Under the pieces are notes generated by a model that saw nothing but the letters and a program-made list of their open reading frames with translations, searched no databases and was not told the origin of the DNA. A program made the translations under genes and the position numbers. A DNA stretch of 21,468 nucleotides, taken from Azolla pinnata (taxonomy: Eukaryota; Streptophyta; Polypodiopsida; Salviniales; Salviniaceae). Of this stretch, positions 1 through 8,944 are shown one piece after another (the stretch's first letter is position 1; each line of letters begins with the position of its first letter). Where the stretch lies: contig JBBBWG010010734.1 of the NCBI GenBank assembly GCA_037176905.1, positions 1 to 21,468 on the forward strand, read 5' to 3'.

Positions 1-90
1 TGAACCCTAAACCCAGAACCCTGAACGCTAAACCCTGAACCCTAAACTCAACCCTAAATCCTGGAAACCCTAAACCCCTGAACCCTGACT
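1..90. repeat. degenerate CCCTAAA-type telomere-like repeat inside a peroxidase intron
   Basis: The first 90 bases are imperfect repeats of CCCTAAA, CCCTGAA and CCTAAAC. They run up to the acceptor at 95-96 of the last peroxidase intron. The C-rich strand is the coding strand. The left extent is outside the window. Confidence 0.85.
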
Positions 91-96
91 GAACAG

Positions 97-602
97 GCGC
101 ACACACGATCGGGTTCGGGAAGTGCGAGTTCTTCCGCGACCGGCTCTACGGCGGCGGCAACAGCAACAGCAACAACGCGAGCGAGGGCGTGTGGCCGATG
201 GACGCCTGGTACGCGCGGCGTCTGCAGCGGCAATGCCCCGCCGACGATGGCGACGGCGACGGCAACCTGGCGGCCCTGGACTCGGCCACGCCCTTCGCCT
301 TCGACAACCGCTACTTCGCGGGCCTTCTCAGAGGCCGGGGCCTCTTCACCTCCGACGCCGCGCTGTTGTCGAGCTCTTCGTCGTCGCCTGACCTTGCTCT
401 CCGCCTCGTGGTCTCGTATGCGCAGAACCCGCGGCTGTTCGCCGCCAATTTCGTCGCCTCCATGATCAATCTCGGCAACCTCGCGCCTCTCACGGCTGCG
501 TCTGGCCGCGGCGAGGTCCGCCGCAACTGCCGCATCGTCAACAGCGGGAGCAGGTTCCGCAGGATCATCGGCCGCAGACGCAGCTCCATCCCTCCTCGAT
601 GA
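97..602 (+). CDS. class III (secretory) peroxidase, last exon only (3' partial)
   Basis: Class III peroxidases are secreted plant haem enzymes that use H2O2 to oxidise phenolics, lignin precursors and other substrates in the wall or vacuole. The exon opens after an acceptor at 95-96. It completes a split Gly codon and reads GAHTIG, the conserved proximal haem-ligand motif, with the His codon at 102-104. Family features follow in order: GKC (Cys at 123-125), DRLYGGGN, RQCP (Cys 234-236), FDNRYFAGLL, RGLFTSDAAL, NFVASMINLGN, GEVRRNC (Cys 528-530) and VNS. The three cysteines match C-terminal half positions that form two disulfides in the family, one pairing with an upstream exon outside the window. 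The stop is TGA at 600-602. An extra tail of about 18 basic residues follows VNS. Expected earlier exons (signal peptide, distal His) lie left of the window. The exon is clearly GC-rich compared with the other genes. Family assignment is firm; the isoform and substrate are unknown. Confidence 0.94.
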
Positions 603-619
603 TGATCTCCCTCGAATCG

Positions 620-749
620 CCTTCGTTCTTCTTCTTTCTTCTTTCTTCTTTCTTCTTCTTCTTCTTCTTCTTCTTCTTCTTCTTCGTTGTTGTTGTTGTT
701 GTTATTACTGTTATTGTTTGTTTGTTGTTGTTATTATTATTGTCATTGT

Positions 750-781
<32 letters not shown>

Positions 782-925
782 ATTGTTATTGTTATTGTTT
801 GTTTGTTGTTGTTGTTATTATTGTTATCGTTTGTTTGTTTGTTGTTGTTATTATTGTTATCGTTTGTTGTTGTTGTTGTTGTTATTGTTTGTTGTTGTTG
901 TTGTTGTTGTTGCTGTTACGACACA
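620..925. repeat. compound trinucleotide microsatellite (TTC)n then (TTG/TTA)n, just after the peroxidase stop
   Basis: About 65 bp of TTC/TTTC repeats (roughly 620-684) change abruptly into about 240 bp of TTG and TTA repeats with TGTT interruptions. A longer internal unit of roughly 30 bp, a run of GTTTGTTTG, TTG, TTATTATTG and TTATC, is seen twice at about 802-861. It begins within 25 bp of the peroxidase stop, so it probably lies in the 3' UTR, giving a UUC/UUG-rich transcript. Long open frames here encode only poly-Val, poly-Leu or poly-Cys and are artefacts. Confidence 0.95.
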
Positions 926-993
926 ACCCGTACCAGAACGATTCCTTCCTGCATTCTTCTTCCCGAGTGAAACACCTCGAAACGCAAGGCTGA

Positions 994-1012
994 AACCCTA
1001 AAACCCTAAACC
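994..1012. repeat. short telomere-like motif downstream of the peroxidase
   Basis: About two and a half CCCTAAA/CCCTAAAA units, C-rich on the + strand, lie about 390 bp after the peroxidase stop. With the intronic block at 1-90, the last peroxidase exon has telomere-like sequence on both sides. Confidence 0.7.
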
Positions 1013-1846
1013 TCGTACTAAACTTTACGAATTCTTGGTGCTTCAAAAAAAAAAATGACGGGTTGTGCTCGATGTGCGAAGAAGGGGTATTTTTTTAAGG
1101 GTTTTAAGCGAAAACCCGCACAAATAAAATTGCGGCTTGGCGTTATCAGCAGCACTTCAACACGTCGTACTCTCCCCGATGTGTGAAGCTGGAAACATTG
1201 TTTTCGGAAGCGCGGCTTGGAGTCGACCCCCGATCTGATTTTGCCGAAAAGGGCAGGCTATATGTCACTCGCAAAATAACTGCAGAAAATCGCCAGAAAC
1301 GGCGTCACGATGTGCATGTGCAATACATATAATGGAAATCAATGTGTGTCGCCTAACTACGCGTATAATGGTAACGGATGCTGAAGCTTGGAGTTTAGCG
1401 TGAGTAGGATCCATCAAGCTCAGGATTTACAATCCTTATGATGAACTAATCTAGAGGCCAATTCGAATCACTTTGATTTCGCTCCCCCTTTGTATGGATT
1501 ATAAACTTTCCAGGCTCCTTGATCACTGATCGTTTCACACGCCGCCACTGACCATATGAGTTCGTCTCCAGTCCTAAGCTGATCTGTTTATGCTGATCCT
1601 ACCCTTAAAACCATTCAAATTAGCCTTTCGATCGGTTCCTTAAGATTCTGCCTGCAACCTCCTCTTTAATGGTAAAATGCCCTACAACATGCTAACGATA
1701 TGCTACTCTTCGTACGATATATCTATCAACTTGGTTCAAAAGGGCGGCAACGCTTTAGGTCGATCTGCGGTGTAGCAAATTCTATCCGAAGCTGTGCCAT
1801 CGCACGATTCCAGATTCTGATGTTGGATATCCATCGGTACCATGTA
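1013..1846. other. intergenic stretch with no recognisable gene
   Basis: I find no convincing exon, RNA gene or element end here. Base composition is ordinary AT-rich plant intergenic DNA. One short direct similarity (CGATGTGCGAAG near 1070 and CGATGTGTGAAG near 1178) is too small to interpret. Confidence 0.6.
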
Positions 1847-2600
1847 GTTTTGTATGCATGGATGCATGCACGTGTTGCGGCATGTCTTTATGTGTGTACC
1901 TGTTAATGTCTGCGATACCATTATCACTATGCAGCTACACGCAAGTGCTATGTATGTAGCTATGCATGCACGTGTTGCGCCATGTCCATATAGATGTATG
2001 CGACTGATTATCACTATGTAGCTACACGCAGTGGTATGTATGTATGTATGCATGTGCGGGTTGCGCCATGTCCATATGTATGTACGTATTGATGTATGCG
2101 ATGGCATTATCACTATGTAGCTACGCAGTGGTATGTACGTATGCATGTATGCATGTGCGTGCCGCGCCATGTCCACATGTATGCACCTGTGGATGTATGC
2201 GATCACATATCACTATGCAGTGCTATGTCTATATGTATGTACGCATTGATGTATGCGATGACTACCCGCAGTGGTATGTATGTATGCATGCATGTGTCTG
2301 TTGCGCCATGTCTATATGTATGTACGTATTGATGTATGCGATGGCTTTATCACTATGCAGTGGTATGTATGCATGCATGCATGCGCGTGTTGCGCCATGT
2401 CTATATGTATGTACGTATTGATGTATGCTATGGGAATATCACTATGCAGTGGTCTATGTATGTATGTATGTATGCATGTGCGGGTTGCGCCATGTCTATA
2501 TGTATGTACGTATTGATGTATGCGATGGCATTATCACTATGCAGTGGTATGTATGTATGTGCGTATGTATGTACGTATGTGTGCATGCGTGCAAACATAA
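1847..2600. repeat. minisatellite, about eight diverged units of roughly 83-97 bp
   Basis: Each unit has the same order: a variable TATG/CATG tetranucleotide run, a GTTGCG(C/G)CATGTC core, TATATGTATGTACG, TTGATGTATGCGATG, then TATCACTATG(C/T)AG. Units begin near 1847, 1951, 2034, 2131, 2274, 2363, 2452 and 2547. A shortened unit starts near 2223 and the last unit is truncated. The most similar copies are to the right of about 2274. The first three full units also carry CTACACGCA or CTACGCA before the junction, which later ones have lost. Open frames through this tract are repetitive Tyr-Val-Cys-Met-His peptides and are not genes. Confidence 0.95.
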
Positions 2601-2630
2601 GTGGGAGACTTGAACTTCTCTTGTGTTCCG

Positions 2631-2700
2631 TCTTCGTCTGCGATCTTCGTCTGCGTCTGCGTCTGCGATCTTCGTCTGCGTCTTGTCTGCGATCGGCGAC
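2631..2700. repeat. short CGTCTG-based tandem tract
   Basis: Alternating CGTCTG hexamers and CGATCTT inserts run from about 2631 to 2693. The unit CTTCGTCTGCGAT recurs with extra CGTCTG copies. It starts about 30 bp after the minisatellite and lies in a locally GC-richer patch. Confidence 0.8.
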
Positions 2701-3017
2701 GGCTTGAATCTACGCCATCGATCAGCCAGCAGCAGCGCTGCTGCATCATCCCACCCCCGCCTTCTGTGTACCCGGACTTTCCAAGAGCTTCACGCTTTTC
2801 CTCCTCAACTGCAGATCCTATTTGCTTCCCGTCATCCACGCCCCCACACAGGTTTGCTCCTCATGTCTTGTGCCGAAATCCCGTTCTTGAGAGGCTCTTT
2901 TAGCTTGGTATCAGCGAGTCAGATAAGGTGCGAGTCAGGTAGAACGAAGAGTTTCTTGTTTCACGCGATGTTTTTAGTCACTAGAAGGTATCTGTTAGGT
3001 TGATGTTTTTCTTTATC
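2701..3017. other. intergenic, pyrimidine-rich; possible upstream leader or promoter of the arginyltransferase
   Basis: This is a locally C/T-rich stretch (roughly 2740-2860) with no protein match that I recognise. It could hold the promoter and a 5' UTR exon of the + strand gene whose coding start is at 4067, with the satellite-like tract in a leader intron. That is a guess from composition and position only. Confidence 0.3.
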
Positions 3018-3995
3018 AGAATAAAACGTTATTGTGGACTCATCCACATATTATAGCGATAGTTATGCATTTGGTAGTTGTATTGTTTTAGTGGAGAAAG
3101 TTCATAGTTTGAGCATTCAAACTGCTTGTTTCACGTAATTTGCTCATCGGAAAGTGAGTCCTTTAGCTATTAGTTTTGATCTTATTCATTCTCACGTTTT
3201 AAGGAGCAAATGCTATTTGTAGACAATGTTTATGCATTTGATAGCCTTATGGATTTGATAGACAGAATTTATAGCTCAGGCATTCAACCCATAGTTTCAT
3301 GTGATGAAAATTTAGAAGTACAGGTGATTCTTTTTTTCTATCGATGGAACTTATTATGGATTCATTTACATCTTAAGGACAAATTCCTTGTCGATAATTC
3401 TTTATGCATTCGATAGCATTAATCATGATTATGATGAAAAAAGCTCAATGGCATAATGATTCAACTTCCAGTTTCCTATAACTTGTTCCTTGGGAAGATA
3501 GACATTCTATCGTTAATTTAATTATTTTGTTCGATAGGGATAAAACTTATTGTGGACTCATTCAAATGTTGTAGGAGCGAATTCTCTGCACATTCCTCCT
3601 ACAATGTGTGAGTGAATCATTGTAAGTTTTATTTTGGAAGGGGAAGATAATAAGCTAACAACCGATTGTCTAACATTCCTATAAACAAAATTACTTGAAG
3701 CAGAAACTGAGTGTTTGAGCTATAGATTTTGTTCTACTAAAATCATAAGGCTTTCAAATGCATAAACATCATTTAGAAAGTATATTTCTCTTATAATGTG
3801 TTAAGGTATCCGTAATAGGTTCTATTCCGATAGAGAATAAGATCAAACGAACACATGAATTTCTAACTTAGTAGGGAACAAATCACATAAAACTAAAAGA
3901 TGAATGCTTAGCGATAGATTTTCACCTTCAAATCTATAATGCTGTCAAATGTATAACCGGTGATGTCTGCGCATTCGATTACCTCATGGATTTTG
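3018..3995. repeat. degenerate satellite of about 165-195-bp units in both orientations
   Basis: At least four direct units start near 3018, 3183, 3345 and 3538. Each shows variants of TTATTGTGGACTCATTCA, TTATGCATTTGATAG, and AGCTCAGGCATTCAA followed by GTTTCATGTGATG. From about 3590 the same words recur reverse-complemented. CTCCTACAATGTGTGAGTG at about 3598 pairs with the stretch at 3550-3582. CTTTCAAATGCATAAACAT at about 3753 is nearly the complement of the word at 3225-3245. A second inverted unit follows about 192 bp later (from about 3790 and 3909). Near 3975 a short piece is again in direct orientation. The tract ends about 70-100 bp before the arginyltransferase start codon. There is no coding capacity. 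Confidence 0.8.
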
Positions 3996-4066
3996 ATCTT
4001 CTGCAGATCAAAGCAGAATTTCCACTGCTGATCAAAGACGAATTCTGATCTTCTGCTGAATGCAAG

Positions 4067-7000
4067 ATGGACAGAGAAATTCTCAGTGTGGTCGAAGATC
4101 AGGGTTTGTATGCAAATCTATGTGGCTATTGCAAATCAACAACTCGAACAAGCATTGCTTTTGGTGAATACCTCAGTATCTGTTTTTAGTTCTTGCTTTG
4201 CGCATTAAAATCTAATTCAAATGTGTTATTCGGCTGCCTTCGTGCACGAATCCTTTCTACCCACAGATCTAAAGTTATTCAGCATCCACCCAAAAACATG
4301 AATACTGAAGAGGGAGAGACACATGATGAAACCTTCCAGTAGATGTATAAAACTGCAAACTGTATCATCTGTTTTATGTGGCAAATTTCATAAGTTTTGA
4401 TTTGGGTGAAGGTTTGGGGAAAGGAAAGATCATCGAGGAACATCTGATTTCTTTTAGACTTGTATTTGATGTTGAACTAGTCGTATCTTGCAATGGGCCA
4501 GATGTCTTCTTGGGACTTGCTTTGGCCCATTTTGTAATGATCTCCGGGGCTGTGTTTCTTAGCTGTCACAAGTAATGAATATTTCCAAATGACAGGTTTA
4601 TGGGCGCACTCCTTGTCGCCATATGACTACCAAGGTCGTATCTTTGTCATATTCCTTAGCTCTAATTTCATCATATTTATCTTGGAAACTACTGTTCTAT
4701 AGTGGATGAGTTTACTCACCAATGTGTGTTATGATTTTGTAGAGCTTCTTGACAAAAGCTGGAGGAGGTCTGGCATGTTCCTCTATAGGCCTGAAGTAGA
4801 AGATTCTTGTTGTGCAGCATATACAATCCGTCTTAAGGTGGACTTGTTTAAAATGTCTAAGGAACATCGACGTACTATGCATCATATGCAAAGGCAAGGA
4901 ACACCTTTTTTTATTATTGTGAAGTTTGGAGTCTAATTTATTAAAAGATAGCTCCTGATTAGTCTCACGTTCAGATATTTCAATTCAGGTACATAGACGG
5001 AACATATGCTGGTCCTGCCTCACAGAACAGTAACAGTGTTGAAAACAATGAGAATTCTGAACATGAAATGAGCAAGATGGATGTGTGTTGCAATGAACGG
5101 AAAGCAAGAATGGATCACAAGGAGCTTGGGGAGATGGATTACACTTCAAAACTTCTGACAACTTCGATTTACCATGCTCTAAAGGATTGTGTTTCGTTTG
5201 GAGAGTATCCCGCTGATATGGAGTTTCCAATCATAAAAGTGGCACAGAATCATCGTTTGAACTCCAAGAATGGAAATGATGTCACTTATACATGCAATGT
5301 GGCATTTCGATGTGCAGCAGAAATTCTGAAACACAAAAACAATACTAGGATAATTCCAAAGTATCCAGTACATATAGAAGATGCTCATAAAAAACTGGTT
5401 GAGTTGCTGGCTGATTCTATGGCATCAAAATTGCAAAAATTTGAAAGTATCTCGCACATCAAAGTTGAAGCTTCAAATGGCCACATTAACTTTAAAGTAA
5501 CCAGAAATGATGATGCAGGTTCTTCAACAATAAATGGATTACGCCATGTCAGAAGATCAAATCCTGTGTCAAATACATCAATCTCAACGGCTACTTATGT
5601 ATCTAGGCAGTGTAATGGAGAAGTGCATACAAAGCATAAATTGGAGATCCGCACAAAAAGGTCTTCTTTTGACGTGGAAGAGTTTGCTTTGTACAGGAGA
5701 TACCAGACTATCATTCACCATGAGAGTGAAGATGATGTCACAGAAGGCGCTTATAGAAGATTCCTTGTTGACACTCCATTGACGTTTTTGATGCCTTCGG
5801 AGTATGGAAGCGCATTTTGTGGTTTTGGCTCATTTCATCAACAGTATCTGATTGATGAGCAGCTTGTAGCTGTCGGTGTGATAGACATATTACCTTCTTG
5901 CGTCTCCAGCAACTATTTCTTTTGGGATCCAGACTTGGCTTTCTTATCGCTTGGGAAGTATTCTGCTCTGAGGGAGATTCAATTGGTTCACGATCTGAAG
6001 CTTTCTTGTCCAAGTTTGGAGTACTATTATCTCGGTCACTATATACATTCTTGTCCCAAGATGCACTATAAGGTCGCCTTCCGTCCATCTGAGCTTCTAT
6101 GTCCTGTAAGAATGCAGTATGTTCCTTCTCATCTTTGCCCAAGTAGCTTGTTTTGTGTACATTAAAATCATACTGTGCTTTCCCTATTGCGTTCTTCGGT
6201 ATTTAGAAGGAAATGTTAAATTACAACAAACGAATTCCATCTTTGAGTATTCAAAACACAGACAACCTTCAGAAAGAAAACCAAATACAAGTCAATGAGA
6301 AATTCTTTGAAGTTATTAAATGTAAACATGAAAAGAAAAGAAACATGTCACTAGATAGTGTGAACCACATAAAAACCTTATGATGCTATGACCGAGAACC
6401 ATTGCTAATATCAACAAAACAGGCAAAAGAGAGCTTAAAAAATGCGTTGCTATTCAAAGCAAGAAATACCACGGCAATAGGCTGGACATGTACTTTAGCT
6501 TATAGAAGATGCCCATGTTAGGTTCGTTACCATTGATCTTTATAGAACATGCAAATATCTTGGAAGCAAATTTGCACATGATGACAGTAGAGAACTTGAC
6601 TATATATTTTATATGAGCAGACAAGCCTATTGGAAGGCCGTGACAATGTCGGGTTGTTTGATTCTATATCTGAAATCTCCAACGCAGAAGATGACTCAAA
6701 GGGTAGGTGATCCTGATGCCCATTTAAGTATCTGTCCAAGACTTTTAGCTGTAAAACATGGAAGGCTGTTCTTGAATGGCTATTCATCTGATTCCGATCC
6801 TATCTGATGGTCGTCTCTGCTGTCATTATATTTCATTAATTGTACTTAGTACCTGCACTTCCATCTTTCAAGTGAAATTGTACCGTCCTGAATACTCCCT
6901 TCTTTTATCATATAGCCCATTTAAACCTCAGTTTATTCTTTGATAGCTTGCGGCATCGAAAATATTTTTGTTTTCCTAGTTACTAAAGCCTATTCTTGGG

Positions 7001-7565
7001 TAGGGTTTCTCTGAATCCTTTCTAATAACTATTGATTCTGTATTGATGTAGTTTTTGTTCTTACATTCAATTCAATGTATTGATACAGGTGGGTACCATT
7101 TGATTTGGCACGCCCATTGCTTGATAAGCAACATTCTTCCTGTCTTTCGGATGGTTTACCTGAAAATGCACAAGAGAGCAACCCGTCAGTTGAACATGTG
7201 TACTCTAAGAATGCTGAAGGCAGTCGAAGAGCAACTGGAACATTGTTCAATCCTAATACAATTGTAAATGATGATACCCTACGTGCCGTTTTATTGAAGA
7301 TCAATGACCAATACATCAGATTTGCGGTAGGACCCTTCACTTTGTGTTCATAGCACGTTTCTCTTTATTTACAGTACTGGTTGATTTGTAACAATCAAAA
7401 ACGGATTTTGATTTGGATTTGAATGTTTTGTTTTTGTAGAATTTGCAAGATTGGGCAGTTGTGCCTCAGGAGCTTATGAATGCATTACTTAAGAGTCTCC
7501 AAAGATACACGAAAATTGTAGGTGCAAGGTTGGCAGCAAAGATGGCATACGTCCTAACTAAATGA
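4067..7565 (+). CDS. ATE1: arginyl-tRNA--protein transferase (ATE1), complete, six exons
   Basis: ATE1 transfers Arg from Arg-tRNA to N-terminal Asp, Glu or oxidised Cys, making substrates for the PRT6 branch of the N-degron pathway (hypoxia/NO sensing, seed and leaf development). Inferred exons are 4067-4163, 4596-4634, 4743-4893, 4989-6116, 7089-7326 and 7440-7565, giving 592 residues, near the usual size of about 630. The ATG has an in-frame stop 21 bp upstream. The N-domain shows CGYCK (Cys19, Cys22), LWAHSLSPYDYQ, SWRRSG, and CC at 68-69 before YTIRL. These paired cysteines match those reported to bind an Fe-S cluster in yeast ATE1. The C-domain has FLVDTPL (about 354), SFHQQYLIDEQLVAVGVID, YFFWDPDLAFLSLGKYSAL, YYYLGHYIHSC and WVPFDLARPLLDKQ. 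Exon 2 is only 39 nt. Intron 3 appears to use a GC donor (AAAG|GCAAGG), since no GT donor keeps the frame. All other introns are GT-AG. Confidence 0.95.
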
Positions 7566-8300
7566 AAAGTTTACTGATTTAAGTAAATCACTAAATTTGG
7601 CTGTTTAGATGTTGCCATTATATACAGTACCATGCACTGGCCCTGTTGCTATAGCGAGGCCTGTATATTTTGTAGCTATATCCATTTTACTCTCACATTT
7701 TAATGTCACGACAGTATTTCAACTGCCCAGCTGATTCTGTGATGTCAAGGCCTAATTCTTTACATTCTAAGCTCTCTTTTTGCGTCTTTGTTGTAAGACG
7801 GCTAAATTTGTCAGTGTCCAACTGCAGGAGCAACAACGGTTCAGCTGTGAAGCTTGCATGTGACCTATTTCTACTGATGAGTCCAACTATCCTTTTTTAA
7901 TCATATCACCATATAAAGAGAGATTTTGAAGGAGAGTTTTGTGAGACAAATTGAGAGTACAAATTTGGATTCTGAAACCATGAGGTTCCAAAGCTTTGAC
8001 TGAGCTGAGCTTCAAGGTTGTGAAGCCAAGCCAGACTGAGCCGAGCTGAGCCGAGCTGGTTCCCAACACTTTGGGTAAGGGTTTAGGGTTTAAACGATAC
8101 ACAGAAACACGTATAATGGTTCCATGGTCATCAAGGACTTGTTTCGTGAATGTTTAGCAGAATGATGGTGAACTGATTTGCATGTATGGGCTCAATTGTG
8201 ATGATCTCCAGCTTCATCTCCCTCAATAGATAGATGATGGCCGTCAGGTTAATCTTCTTAACTTTGCAAAATTCACCACTCAATCCACGAAGGTTGAAAG
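7566..8300. other. intergenic after ATE1; no gene seen
   Basis: This stretch holds the ATE1 3' UTR and spacer. Its only structure is a short GAGCC/GAGCT run (about 8009-8058) and a small telomere-like motif at 8077-8095. Open frames near 7703-7900 and 7887-8102 show no family resemblance, and I treat them as chance. Confidence 0.6.
8077..8095. repeat. telomere-like motif, G-rich on the + strand
   Basis: AAGGGTTTAGGGTTTAAAC is two TTTAGGG units. The orientation is opposite to the CCCTAAA blocks at 8301 and 8714. Confidence 0.6.
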
Positions 8301-8324
8301 TCCTAAACCCTAACCCTAAAAATG
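8301..8324. repeat. short CCCTAAA/CCCTAA block
   Basis: Three telomere-like units (CCTAAA, CCCTAA, CCCTAAA), C-rich on the + strand. The block lies immediately left of the tandem units at 8402. Confidence 0.7.
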
Positions 8325-8401
8325 CAAAACGGGTAAACGAAGGAAAAATTACTTCACACTAGCAGTAGCAATGAAGATCATAAGGATGACCATCTTGGGG
8401 T

Positions 8402-8713
8402 GATGATCATCATTGCCGTAATCTCATCTTTCTGATGTTTTACCTTCGATCCTTACATCTCTAGGTTGCCCTAAAACTAGACCGATAACAATTTAAGATC
8501 AACATGATGATAATCGTCGTCGTAATCTCATCTTTGCGATATTTTTACCTCAGATCCTTAAAACTCGAAGTTGCTCTAAACCCGAAACTAAGAGCAAATG
8601 ACAGAACGATAACAATTTAAGATCAACATGATGATCATCATCTTAATCTCGCCTCTCAGTAGAGTGGATGATGTCTTTGCCAAAATTTTCCCTTAAGTTC
8701 TTAATGCCATAGT
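8402..8713. repeat. three diverged tandem units of about 104-124 bp
   Basis: Units start with GATGATCATCATTG (8402), GATGATAATCGTCG (8506) and GATGATCATCATC (8630). The first two share GTAATCTCATCTTT, TTTTACCT, GATCCTTA, and end in CGATAACAATTTAAGATCAA. The second carries a roughly 20-bp insertion containing ACTAAGAGCAAATGACAG. The third matches only at its start (about 8630-8660) and then diverges. The set sits between two telomere-like blocks. Confidence 0.75.
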
Positions 8714-8872
8714 GCCCTAAATCCTAAACCCTAAAACCCTAAAACCCTAAAACCCTAAACCCTAAAACCCTAAAACCTAAACCCTAAAACCCTAAAACCC
8801 TAAAACCCTAAAACCCTAAACCCTAAAACCCTAAAACCTAAACCCTAAAACCCTAAAACCCTAAACCCTAAA
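8714..8872. repeat. CCCTAAA/CCCTAAAA (telo-box) array in the homoserine dehydrogenase promoter
   Basis: About twenty near-perfect units, mostly the octamer CCCTAAAA mixed with the heptamer CCCTAAA and some CCTAAA, end 72 bp before the downstream ATG at 8945. A block of about 61 bp with the same order of variants is present twice (from about 8760 and 8821), pointing to local duplication. The C-rich strand is the coding strand, the orientation of plant promoter telo-boxes (AAACCCTAA). In Arabidopsis such boxes bind TRB-type Myb proteins and Pur-alpha. Function here is inferred from position. Confidence 0.9.
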
Positions 8873-8944
8873 CAAATGATAAGATAAAGCCGACAAAATG
8901 ATAAGTAGTTTCTCTGCCACCAGAGCAGTGAAAGTGAAGCTTTC

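Noticed and set aside
599-1001. Overlapping open frames rich in Val, Leu, Cys or Phe
   Set aside because: All are translations of the TTC/TTG/TTA microsatellite. They have no conserved feature and follow directly after the peroxidase stop.
1430-1490. tRNA-like B-box word (ATTCGAATCA) near 1460
   Set aside because: No matching A box at the right distance, no acceptor stem and no cloverleaf could be built.
1847-2600. Possible CRISPR-like repeat-spacer pattern
   Set aside because: Units are long, diverged and contiguous, without unique spacers, and the DNA is plant nuclear.
1700-2839. Many open frames on both strands with Tyr-Val-Cys-Met-His repeats, possibly a Cys-rich secreted protein
   Set aside because: They arise from the minisatellite. 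Several frames stay open at once, unit lengths are not multiples of three, and there is no consistent frame.
4378-4575. Open frame in ATE1 intron 1
   Set aside because: It falls between exons joined by a precise phase-1 splice (AFG/LWAHS), so it is intronic chance coding.
5738-6142. Antisense open frame of 134 codons opposite ATE1 exon 4
   Set aside because: It is a shadow of the strongly conserved ATE1 coding frame.
7703-8102. Two small open frames between ATE1 and homoserine dehydrogenase
   Set aside because: They have no recognisable domain, no splice or start context, and lie in probable 3' UTR or spacer.
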